From contig NVVM01000023.1 of the NCBI GenBank assembly GCA_002402225.1, forward strand, positions 23,409 to 29,666: a DNA stretch of 6,258 nt, given 5' to 3'. The stretch is from Alphaproteobacteria bacterium (GTDB taxonomy: Bacteria > Pseudomonadota > Alphaproteobacteria > Sphingomonadales > Emcibacteraceae). A program made the translations under genes and the position numbers. Positions 1-5,701 of the stretch are shown piece by piece. Each line of letters begins with the position of its first letter. Position 1 is the stretch's first letter. The notes below the pieces were generated by a model. It was not told the origin of the DNA. It ran no database searches and worked only from the letters and a program-made list of their open reading frames with translations.

Positions 1-1037
1 CGAATTTCATCTATGGGCCATAAATCCATTATGCTTTCCAATATGGCGCAGCCCGCCACCACAAGATCGGCCCGGTCGGCCCCAATGCCCTTCAGGGCCA
101 ATCGCTCATCATAATTTAATACGGATAATTTTTGGCATAACGCCCGAATATGAAGTGACCTTATCCTTGCACCGTCCACCTGATTTCTATCATATGTTTC
201 AAGTCCCAAATGCATGGCCGTTAATGTGGTGATGGTACCAGACGTACCCAAAAGCTGCACCTGCCCTTGATCGGTATGAACCTGCATGTCATTTTTTTCG
301 ACGAATGTGGCGACAGAATCCAAAATACTTTGTTTCATTTCCATATATTTACCATCGGAAATCCTGTCATTGGTCCCATATTTTTCAGATAGATTAACGA
401 CCCCAAAGGGAATTGACGTCCAGTCAATAATTTCCGGCAAGCCATCCGGACATAATTTTACCCAGATCAATTCCGTGCTGCCGCCGCCGATATCAAAAAC
501 GATAGCTCTGGAATATTTTTTCTCTAATAATGCTTTGCAGCCTAAAACCGCAAGCCTTGCCTCTTCCATAGGATCGATGATGTGAAGCTTTATACGAACC
601 TCTTTTTCAACCCGTTCGATAAAGGCGTCACAATTACTGGCTTCCCGGCATGCCTGGGTTGCCACATTTCGCATATGGGTGACACCGCGCCGCTTTATTT
701 TACTCACGCAAATATCAAGGGCCTCTATGGTTCGATCAATGGCTTCCTTGGACAAGGCCCCTGTTTTACCAAGACCTTCGCCAAGCCGAACGACCCGCGA
801 AAAACTATCAAGAACCTTGAAGCCACTTGAGGTTTTCTGAGCCACGAGCAAGCGGCAATTATTGGTGCCAAGATCAATGGCCCCATATATATTCGGGGCG
901 GCAGGCCGTCTTTTCCGATTTTTCTTTTTTTGATTTTTCTTAGCTTTAACCTCAGAAGAACCCGCTGGCAGAACAGATGGCGTTTTTGAATGCCGACCAT
1001 TTGCTTTTCCAGCCTGATTGTTATTTTCCGAGTTCAT
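1..1037 (-). CDS. Ppx/GppA family phosphatase (exopolyphosphatase / pppGpp phosphohydrolase-like), 3' end outside window
   Basis: Members of this ASKHA-fold family remove terminal phosphate from polyphosphate or pppGpp in the cytoplasm; which substrate applies here cannot be read from the sequence. The gene reads leftward from ATG at 1037-1035, giving 345 full codons before the window edge. Phosphate-1 loop: IDLGTNNCRLLVA, residues 54-66. The DPMEEARLAVLG stretch (155-166) holds the probable catalytic Glu (E158 or E159). Phosphate-2 loop: FDIGGGSTEL, 181-190. A GTSGT motif near residue 265 and the family-typical RADLVVAGCAILE close to the window edge follow. Residues 1-50 form a Ser/Asn/Lys/Arg-rich tail (KAKKNQKKKNRKRR at 31-44) before the fold. 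No in-frame start lies closer to the fold than 1037, and no clear Shine-Dalgarno precedes it. By position the two ASKHA domains are nearly finished at the edge, so this is probably the short form lacking the C-terminal HD-like domain of E. coli Ppx, but the end is not visible. Family certain, substrate open. Confidence 0.93.
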   Translation of the reverse strand, partial: MNSENNNQAGKANGRHSKTPSVLPAGSSEVKAKKNQKKKNRKRRPAAPNIYGAIDLGTNNCRLLVAQKTSSGFKVLDSFSRVVRLGEGLGKTGALSKEAIDRTIEALDICVSKIKRRGVTHMRNVATQACREASNCDAFIERVEKEVRIKLHIIDPMEEARLAVLGCKALLEKKYSRAIVFDIGGGSTELIWVKLCPDGLPEIIDWTSIPFGVVNLSEKYGTNDRISDGKYMEMKQSILDSVATFVEKNDMQVHTDQGQVQLLGTSGTITTLTAMHLGLETYDRNQVDGARIRSLHIRALCQKLSVLNYDERLALKGIGADRADLVVAGCAILESIMDLWPIDEI

Positions 1038-1093
1038 TACAGCCCATTTATGTTTAAAAAATACGATATCATCAGCGATCCGAGAGCCAATGG

Positions 1094-1137
1094 TTTTTTA
1101 TATTCAGTGATTTTTTATATCCTGTGTATTTTTATAT
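1094..1137. repeat. three short AT-rich direct repeats, about 17 bp period
   Basis: TTTTTTATAT occurs exactly at 1094-1103 and again at 1111-1120, and a third copy lacking one T (TTTTTATAT) sits at 1129-1137. Starts are 17 and 18 bases apart. The bases between the copies are partly alike (TCAGTGA, CCTGTGTA). The array lies between the divergent Ppx/GppA gene and tRNA-Gln and overlaps the candidate Ppx/GppA promoter. It could be a set of regulator half-sites, a bent A-tract element, or chance in AT-rich DNA. No function is shown. Confidence 0.5.
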
Positions 1138-1160
1138 AATGCTTGGGCCTCAAGTACCAA
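1131..1160 (-). promoter_or_regulatory. candidate sigma70-type promoter for the Ppx/GppA gene
   Basis: On the minus strand TTGGTA (1160-1155; 4 of 6 to TTGACA) is followed after 18 bases by TATAAA (1136-1131; 5 of 6 to TATAAT). Transcription would start near 1124, giving a leader of about 85 nt before the ATG at 1037. The region is very AT-rich, so such matches arise easily by chance. A plus-strand TATAAT (1135-1140) overlaps the same bases. Confidence 0.35.
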
Positions 1161-1181
1161 CCAAAAAAATCAAAAATATTT

Positions 1182-1215
1182 CTGGATATGCTCTGAAAAA
1201 AGACTATATAGGGCC
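1182..1215 (+). promoter_or_regulatory. candidate tRNA-Gln promoter with GC-rich discriminator
   Basis: TATATA (1205-1210; 4 of 6 to the -10 consensus) is followed at once by GGGCC (1211-1215), a GC-rich discriminator of the kind seen at stringently controlled stable-RNA promoters. A start near 1217 would leave about 20 nt of 5' leader for RNase P to remove. The -35 is poor: CTGGAT (1182-1187) at 17-bp spacing. The TATAAT at 1135-1140 is a better -10 match, but it lies 98 bp from the tRNA and has no good -35 either. Confidence 0.35.
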
Positions 1216-1237
1216 TGTTATGGCTTGCAGCCTCTGA

Positions 1238-1311
1238 TCCGGAGTAGTTTAATGGTAGAACTATGGACTCTGACTCCATCGATAGTGGTTCGAATCCACT
1301 CTCCGGATCCA
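1238..1311 (+). tRNA. trnQ: tRNA-Gln (anticodon CTG)
   Basis: A complete 74-nt cloverleaf with encoded CCA. The acceptor stem is TCCGGAG (1238-1244) with CTCCGGA (1301-1307), a perfect 7 bp. The D stem is GTT/AAC around a loop containing AATGGTAG. The anticodon stem is ATGGA/TCCAT (1263-1267, 1275-1279) with loop CTCTGAC, so the anticodon is CTG at 1270-1272, which reads CAG. The T arm is AGTGG/CCACT with loop TTCGAAT (1284-1300). The discriminator at 1308 is T (U73) and CCA is 1309-1311. The first pair is U1-A72, a known GatCAB identity feature of tRNA-Gln, which fits charging by GluRS and transamidation; the charging route is inference. No intron and no terminator are seen downstream. Confidence 0.97.
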
Positions 1312-1318
1312 ATATTCT

Positions 1319-1348
1319 TTGTAATAAAAACAGCATAAATTTTATAAC
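1319..1348 (+). promoter_or_regulatory. candidate promoter of the symporter gene
   Basis: TTGTAA (1319-1324; 4 of 6) and TATAAC (1343-1348; 5 of 6) stand 18 bp apart just after the tRNA. A start near 1355 would give a leader of about 70 nt before the ATG at 1426. This could also serve the trp genes further down, since no good promoter is visible in the 35 bp before trpG. The remaining bases of the 114-bp gap hold only the ribosome-binding site of the symporter gene. Confidence 0.4.
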
Positions 1349-1425
1349 TTTACCCCTTTGGCTTAACTTCAAATGATGTATAAGAGTTATCAAGTTTGTT
1401 TAAGGGAAAGATATAGGGAAAAGTA

Positions 1426-2706
1426 ATGACACCTACGGATAAAGCTGATGGCAAATCAGAAACGGGTAATTTTTGGTTTAAGATTCCTCTTTGGAAACGT
1501 ATTTTAGGGGCACTGGTTTTAGGCGCTGTTGTTGGCAGTATTTGGGGGGAAGGTGCCGAGAATATTAAATGGATTGGTGATATTTTTATTCGCCTGATCC
1601 GGATGATTGTGGTGCCGCTGGTATTCGTCACATTGGTCTCTGGCATTGTGGCCATGGGCGATCCTAAAAAACTGGGCTCCATTGGCATTAAAACCATGGG
1701 GCTTTATGTGGGCACAACCGCCTTCGCCATTGTCATTGGCCTTGCTATTGCGACCGCCATTCAGCCGGGCATAGGTATTGATATGATGGGGGCCACGGCG
1801 CAGGCTCTTGCCCCTGTCATGCCGCTGGGGGAAAGATTGATGGGCATCATACCCCAAAATCCCGTAGCAGCCTTGGCAAATGGCGATATTCTGGCGGTGA
1901 TATTTTTTGCGATTATCTTTGGTTCCGGCATTATGCTCGCGGGCAGTAAAGGCCAGCCGGTCGCCAAATTTATGGATAGCGCAACAGAAGTAATGTTAAA
2001 AATCATTCATATGATTATGGAAGTCGCCCCCTTTGGCGTCTTTGCCCTGATTGCCGCAACAACTGGCGCAAAGGGTATTTCTGCGCTGGCCGATGTTATA
2101 CCGCTCGCCCTCACGCTTATCGCCGGCTTTGTCCTTCATATTTTAATCACGCACGGCGGCATCATAAAATTCATGCTGAAATTGCCGGCAACGCGGTTTT
2201 TCAAAGACATCATTGATGCCCAACTCATTGCCTTTTCCACCTCTTCGAGCAGCGCAACAATGCCCGTTACCATGGCCGTTGCAGAGGAGAATCTAGGGAT
2301 CAAGACCCCTGTTGCCTCAAGCGTCATCCCCCTTGGCGCGACCATCAATATGGACGGCACCGGAATTTACGTGGGTGTTGTGGCAATTTTCACTGCCCAG
2401 TCTTTGGGGATTGACCTGAGCCTTGTCGATTATGGCTTGATCGCGCTTACCACGACGCTGGTCTCCATTGGCACCGCCGCTGTCCCGAGCGCAAGCCTCT
2501 TTCTGCTTGCCGCTGTCCTCGGCGTGATCGGCGTCAGCGCAGAGCAAACGGCGCTTGTGGTTGGTTTCCTTCTGCCCTTTGACCGTCCTCTTGACATGAT
2601 GCGCACCGTGGTCAATGTGACCGGTGATCTGGCCGTGGCAACCGCCGTGGCAAAATCCGAAGGCGAGTTCGATGAAGATATCTTTAAATCTGATCCAAAA
2701 GTTTAG
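1426..2706 (+). CDS. dicarboxylate/amino acid:cation symporter (DAACS, SLC1-like family)
   Basis: A 426-residue inner-membrane secondary transporter of the GltP/DctA/Glt(Ph) family, probably importing acidic amino acids or C4-dicarboxylates with Na+ or H+. Hydrophobic segments run through the whole protein after a short polar N-terminus (1-17). Family signatures are in order: the serine-rich HP1 tip STSSSSATMP (271-280), NMDGT in TM7 (308-312), HP2 around GTAAVPSAS (349-357), and TM8 DRPLDMMRTVVNVTGD (386-401). Aligned by eye to Glt(Ph), D390, R393, N397 and D401 match the substrate and Na+ ligands D394, R397, N401 and D405; the Arg favours an acidic substrate. AGGGA (1415-1419) sits 6 bases before the ATG. 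The gene ends in TAG. It follows tRNA-Gln by 114 bp and precedes trpG by 35 bp on the same strand, so transcription into the trp genes is possible. The exact substrate cannot be told, so no symbol is given. Confidence 0.95.
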   Translation: MTPTDKADGKSETGNFWFKIPLWKRILGALVLGAVVGSIWGEGAENIKWIGDIFIRLIRMIVVPLVFVTLVSGIVAMGDPKKLGSIGIKTMGLYVGTTAFAIVIGLAIATAIQPGIGIDMMGATAQALAPVMPLGERLMGIIPQNPVAALANGDILAVIFFAIIFGSGIMLAGSKGQPVAKFMDSATEVMLKIIHMIMEVAPFGVFALIAATTGAKGISALADVIPLALTLIAGFVLHILITHGGIIKFMLKLPATRFFKDIIDAQLIAFSTSSSSATMPVTMAVAEENLGIKTPVASSVIPLGATINMDGTGIYVGVVAIFTAQSLGIDLSLVDYGLIALTTTLVSIGTAAVPSASLFLLAAVLGVIGVSAEQTALVVGFLLPFDRPLDMMRTVVNVTGDLAVATAVAKSEGEFDEDIFKSDPKV

Positions 2707-2741
2707 AAGCGCATTCGCCTGAAAAACATTTAAGAGACCGC

Positions 2742-3353
2742 ATGTTTTATTTGATCGATAATTACGACAGTTTTACCTATAATCTCTATCATTATATGGG
2801 GGAAATTGGGGCAGACGTGCAGGTCTTTCGCAATGACGCCATTGAGGTCCACGATATTTTAGCCAAATATGCGGCAGGAAATATCGAAGGCGTTATCCTC
2901 TCCCCCGGCCCCTGCACACCCAATGAAGCGGGCATCTGCCTTGATCTGATTAAACAGGCAGATGGCAGCCTGCCAATTTTTGGTGTCTGCCTCGGCCATC
3001 AGGCCATCGGACAGATTTACGGCGGAAAAGTGATCCGCGCGCCTTATCTTATGCATGGCAAGGTCAGCGACATCCATCATGAAGGCGGGGCCGTTTTTAA
3101 AGATTTGAACAGCCCGTTTCGCGCCACACGCTATCATTCTTTAATTGTGGAACAGGTCAGCCTGCCAGACTGTCTTGAGATCACCGCAACAACAGATGAT
3201 GGCTTGATTATGGGCCTGTCTCATAAGTCGCACCCCGTTCACGGCGTGCAATTTCATCCGGAAAGCATCGAATCTGAAAATGGCCATGCCTTGTTAAAGA
3301 ATTTTGTCGATCTGGCCAGAAAATTTAATGAGAATAAGGACTCAAAAACATGA
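2742..3353 (+). CDS. trpG: anthranilate synthase component II, glutamine amidotransferase subunit
   Basis: TrpG releases ammonia from glutamine and passes it to TrpE for conversion of chorismate to anthranilate, the first step of tryptophan synthesis. The 203-residue product is a single class I (triad) glutamine amidotransferase domain of normal length. It begins with the typical LIDNYDSFTYNL (4-15), has the oxyanion-loop region LSPGPCTP (53-60), the nucleophile elbow GVCLGHQAIG with Cys83, a PYLMHGK motif (101-107), and catalytic His172 and Glu174 in QFHPES. Such subunits can also serve 4-amino-4-deoxychorismate synthase (PabA); the adjacent trpD and trpC favour TrpG, possibly with both roles. 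TrpE is not next to it in this window. The ribosome-binding site is weak (AAGAGA, 2732-2737). The stop overlaps the trpD start as ATGA, which suggests translational coupling. Confidence 0.96.
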   Translation: MFYLIDNYDSFTYNLYHYMGEIGADVQVFRNDAIEVHDILAKYAAGNIEGVILSPGPCTPNEAGICLDLIKQADGSLPIFGVCLGHQAIGQIYGGKVIRAPYLMHGKVSDIHHEGGAVFKDLNSPFRATRYHSLIVEQVSLPDCLEITATTDDGLIMGLSHKSHPVHGVQFHPESIESENGHALLKNFVDLARKFNENKDSKT

Positions 3354-4366
3354 GCCCGGATTTTAAAACATTGATCAATAAGATTGCGTCTGGCGAAACT
3401 TTAACCCGGCAAGAGGCCCGCAGCGCCTTTAATTATATGATGAGCGGCGATGCCACAGGCGCGCAAATCGGGGCCTTTCTTATGGGGCTGCGCCTGCGCG
3501 GGGAAACCATCGACGAGATTACCGGCGCGGCCGAGGCCATGCGCGCCAAGGCCCATTTTATTACCGCGCCGGATAATGCCGTGGATACCTGCGGCACCGG
3601 CGGTGACGGTGCCCATACCTATAATATATCAACGGCCGCCGCCATCGTACTTGCCGCCTCGGGCGTCAGTGTCGCCAAACACGGCAATCGGGCCATATCG
3701 TCCAAATCCGGCTCGGCAGATGTTTTGGAAGTTCTGGGCATTAATATTGATGCCCCGATGGAAATTGTTGAACGCAGCCTTGCCGAAATTGGTATTGGTT
3801 TTATGATGGCCACCCGTCATCACAGCGCCATGCGTCATGTGGGGCCCGCGCGCACATCGCTTGGCACAAGGACTATTTTTAATTTGCTTGGCCCCCTGTC
3901 CAATCCGGCGGGGGCAAAATATCAGGTGATCGGCGTATTCGATAAAAAATGGACCGCCCCGCTTGCCGAAGTGTTGGGCAAGCTTGGCTCAGAATGGGTC
4001 TGGGTTGTCCATGGGGCCGATGGCCTTGATGAATTAAGCCTTTCCGGCCCGTCTTATGTTTCTGAATATAAGAACGGAAAAGTCACATCATTCGAAATAA
4101 CGCCGGAAGATGCCGGCCTTAAAACGGCCCCGTTGTCCGAAATTCGCGGCGGCGATTCCTCGCAAAATGCCAAAGCCCTGAAGCAGGTTTTGCAAGGCCA
4201 TAAAAATGCCTACCGCGATATCACTTTGCTGAATTGCGCCGCCGCTCTATTGGTTGCCGGCAAAGCCAAAAACCTCAAAGAAGGCGCGCAGATCGCGGCA
4301 GATGCCATTGACAGCGGCGCGGCATTGGACAAGCTCAAGCAATGGATTAAAATGTCGAATGAGTGA
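3350..4366 (+). CDS. trpD: anthranilate phosphoribosyltransferase
   Basis: TrpD transfers the phosphoribosyl group of PRPP to anthranilate, the second step of the tryptophan branch. The protein has 338 residues, the usual size for a stand-alone enzyme not fused to TrpG. An N-terminal helical part (about 1-70, with [17 protein letters not shown] at 37-53) precedes the nucleoside-phosphorylase-like domain. PRPP and Mg2+ motifs are intact: DTCGTGGDG (79-87), [18 protein letters not shown] (110-127), [13 protein letters not shown] (174-186), and the acidic GADGLDELS (222-230) with D227 and E228. The start at 3350 overlaps the trpG stop by 4 bp and has AAGGA (3336-3340) 9 bases upstream. The last codons overlap the trpC start by 8 bp. 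Nothing is broken or missing. Confidence 0.98.
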   Translation: MSPDFKTLINKIASGETLTRQEARSAFNYMMSGDATGAQIGAFLMGLRLRGETIDEITGAAEAMRAKAHFITAPDNAVDTCGTGGDGAHTYNISTAAAIVLAASGVSVAKHGNRAISSKSGSADVLEVLGINIDAPMEIVERSLAEIGIGFMMATRHHSAMRHVGPARTSLGTRTIFNLLGPLSNPAGAKYQVIGVFDKKWTAPLAEVLGKLGSEWVWVVHGADGLDELSLSGPSYVSEYKNGKVTSFEITPEDAGLKTAPLSEIRGGDSSQNAKALKQVLQGHKNAYRDITLLNCAAALLVAGKAKNLKEGAQIAADAIDSGAALDKLKQWIKMSNE

Positions 4367-5153
4367 TATTCTTGCAAAGATCGCCCTGGATAAACGCCGC
4401 CATATAGCCGCCTGTAAAGAAAAAACATCCTTAAGCAGTTTGATGACGCGGGCGAAAGCGGCTAGCGCGCCCCGTGGGTTTTATAATAATCTGCGCCGCG
4501 CCAAGGAAAATAATCAATTCGGACTCATCGCAGAAATAAAAAAAGCCAGCCCGAGCAAAGGCTTGATCCGCGAAGATTTTAATCCATCTGTTCTGGCAAC
4601 AGCTTATGAAAAAGGCGGCGCCAGCTGTTTGTCCGTCCTGACCGATGTGCCCTATTTTCAAGGCAGCGATGATTATCTGATCGCGGCCCGCGCGGCCACC
4701 CAATTACCCGTATTGCGCAAGGACTTCATGATCGACCCTTATCAGGTGATCGAGGCAAGGGCCATGGGGGCCGATTGCATATTGCTGATCATGGCCATGC
4801 TTGATGATGACTTGGCCCGGGAACTTGAACAGGTGGCCGTTGAATATGGCCTTGATGTCTTGATCGAAACCCATGACGAGACAGAAATGGAACGGGCGCT
4901 TGCCTTAAAAAGTCCGCTCATCGGCATCAATAACCGAAATTTAAAAACCTTCGAGCTTTCGCTGGAGGTTACTTTTCGCCTGTCCTCAATGGTTGGCAAG
5001 GATCGGATGCTGGTCAGTGAAAGCGGTCTGTTTTCTCACGCAGACCTTAAGAATATTAAAGGCCGGACGGGCATCAACAGCTTTCTTATTGGCGAGGCCC
5101 TCATGCGGCAGGAAAATGTCGCCGAAGCCACAAGAATAATGATCGGAGAATGA
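4359..5153 (+). CDS. trpC: indole-3-glycerol phosphate synthase
   Basis: TrpC closes the indole ring by decarboxylating 1-(2-carboxyphenylamino)-1-deoxyribulose 5-phosphate to indole-3-glycerol phosphate. The product has 264 residues in a single (beta/alpha)8 barrel, not fused to TrpF. Active-site motifs, matched by eye to the family: [12 protein letters not shown] (57-68, with E59 and K61), LRKDFMID (119-126, K121), LIETHDE (168-174, E170), GINNRNL (189-195, N191), and VSESG (219-223, S221). The ATG at 4359 is preferred over the in-frame ATG at 4254: it yields the family N-terminus [13 protein letters not shown], while the longer version would add 35 unrelated residues inside trpD. The start overlaps the trpD stop by 8 bp with no clear Shine-Dalgarno, so translation probably depends on ribosomes finishing trpD. 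The stop is one base before the moaC ATG. Confidence 0.97.
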   Translation: MSDILAKIALDKRRHIAACKEKTSLSSLMTRAKAASAPRGFYNNLRRAKENNQFGLIAEIKKASPSKGLIREDFNPSVLATAYEKGGASCLSVLTDVPYFQGSDDYLIAARAATQLPVLRKDFMIDPYQVIEARAMGADCILLIMAMLDDDLARELEQVAVEYGLDVLIETHDETEMERALALKSPLIGINNRNLKTFELSLEVTFRLSSMVGKDRMLVSESGLFSHADLKNIKGRTGINSFLIGEALMRQENVAEATRIMIGE

Positions 5154-5154
5154 C

Positions 5155-5631
5155 ATGACCAAACTTACCCATTTGGATGACGGCGGCAAGGCAAGTATGG
5201 TCGATGTGTCCCTAAAGGCCGAGACTCACCGCCGCGCCGAGGCCAAAGGCCGGATTTTCATGGCCCCGGAAACGCTCGCCCTCATCGAGGACGGCGGCGT
5301 AAAAAAAGGCGATGTCTTTTCCGTCGCCCGCCTCGCCGGAATTATGGCAGCCAAAAAAACTGCGGATTTAATACCACTATGCCACCCCCTGCCGCTGCAT
5401 AATATACAAGTCGAGCTTAGCTGTAATAAAGCAGAAAGCTGCGTCGATATATTCGCCAGCGCAAACCTTTATGGCCGCACCGGCATCGAAATGGAGGCGT
5501 TAAGCGCCGTATCCGTCGCCGCGCTGACCATTTATGACATGTGCAAGGCCGCCGATAAGAATATGCGCATTTCTGACATCCGCCTGACCCATAAATCCGG
5601 CGGCAAGTCCGGTGACTTTACGGCAGAATAA
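5155..5631 (+). CDS. moaC: cyclic pyranopterin monophosphate synthase, molybdenum cofactor step 1
   Basis: With MoaA, MoaC turns GTP into cyclic pyranopterin monophosphate, the first stage of molybdenum cofactor synthesis. The 158-residue protein is close to the E. coli length (161). Conserved blocks are [14 protein letters not shown] (6-19), R26, the [17 protein letters not shown] stretch (65-81) with H77, [18 protein letters not shown] (107-124) with E112 and E114, YDMCKA (127-132) with D128 and K131, and THKSGGKSG (145-153) with K147; the numbering coincides with the E. coli active-site residues as I recall them. GGAG (5145-5148) lies 6 bases before the ATG, and the start follows the trpC stop by one base, so it is very likely translated from the trp mRNA. 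This trpC-moaC linkage is common in alphaproteobacteria. The usual next gene, moeA, is not here; lexA follows instead. Confidence 0.98.
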   Translation: MTKLTHLDDGGKASMVDVSLKAETHRRAEAKGRIFMAPETLALIEDGGVKKGDVFSVARLAGIMAAKKTADLIPLCHPLPLHNIQVELSCNKAESCVDIFASANLYGRTGIEMEALSAVSVAALTIYDMCKAADKNMRISDIRLTHKSGGKSGDFTAE

Positions 5632-5635
5632 CCCC

Positions 5636-5664
5636 TTGACAAAAGAATATAAATAGAACATAAA
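5636..5664 (+). promoter_or_regulatory. probable sigma70-type promoter of lexA
   Basis: A perfect -35, TTGACA (5636-5641), starts five bases after the moaC stop. After 17 bases comes CATAAA (5659-5664; 4 of 6 to TATAAT). Transcription would begin near 5671, leaving a leader of about 30 nt before the lexA ATG. The -10 lies inside the LexA-type box, as expected for an autorepressed gene. Confidence 0.65.
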
Positions 5665-5689
5665 AGAAACATATTGGGATTTTTTGTCA
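5637..5689. repeat. 8-bp inverted repeat framing the lexA control region
   Basis: TGACAAAA (5637-5644) and TTTTGTCA (5682-5689) are exact reverse complements, 37 bases apart. The left arm contains most of the -35, and the right arm ends at the ribosome-binding site AGGAG (5689-5693). In RNA read through from moaC the arms could pair; in RNA from the lexA promoter the left arm would be absent. It may also be a DNA-level symmetry or chance. Confidence 0.4.
5656..5670 (+). promoter_or_regulatory. putative LexA box (SOS operator), GAAC-N7-AAAC
   Basis: GAAC (5656-5659), seven bases, then AAAC (5667-5670). Read on the other strand this is GTTT-N7-GTTC, one base from the alphaproteobacterial LexA operator GTTC-N7-GTTC. 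It covers the -10 hexamer of the lexA promoter and lies 31 bp before the lexA ATG, so bound LexA would block initiation. One imperfect half-site may mean weaker binding and earlier release, which is common for lexA's own operator. Binding is inferred from motif and position only. Confidence 0.7.
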
Positions 5690-5701
5690 GGAGAATATCA
5701 T

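Noticed and set aside
286..830. Two plus-strand open frames of 99 and 82 residues
   Set aside because: They are antisense to the conserved phosphatase frame and show no recognisable features.
725..1000. Minus-strand 91-residue open frame over the Ppx/GppA gene
   Set aside because: It is an out-of-frame reading of the phosphatase; the true frame from 1037 carries all family motifs.
1135..1140. Perfect TATAAT as the tRNA-Gln promoter
   Set aside because: It is 98 bp from the tRNA and has only T-runs at the -35 position; in such AT-rich DNA it may be chance. Not excluded.
1115..1393. Minus-strand 92-residue open frame
   Set aside because: It runs through the antisense of tRNA-Gln; the apparent motif GFEPLSMESES is the translated tRNA complement, a common false gene.
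1238..1425. tRNA-Gln as an integration site of a mobile element
   Set aside because: No integrase, no repeated tRNA 3' end and no foreign-looking genes are present; the downstream genes are housekeeping.
2707..2741. trp attenuator or leader peptide before trpG
   Set aside because: The 35-bp gap is too short and has no Trp codons, stem-loop or T-run.
3450..3806. Pro/Arg-rich 118-residue plus-strand open frame
   Set aside because: It is a frame-shifted shadow inside trpD, which is intact.
4254..4358. Longer trpC start at 4254
   Set aside because: It adds 35 residues that overlap trpD out of frame and do not resemble the TrpC N-terminus; ATG 4359 gives the normal start.
5648..5653. TATAAA as the lexA -10
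   Set aside because: It lies only 6 bp after the perfect -35, too close to work with it; CATAAA at 5659 has 17-bp spacing.
5671..5690. T-run after GGGA as a moaC terminator
   Set aside because: No GC-rich stem precedes the T-run, so it does not look like an intrinsic terminator.
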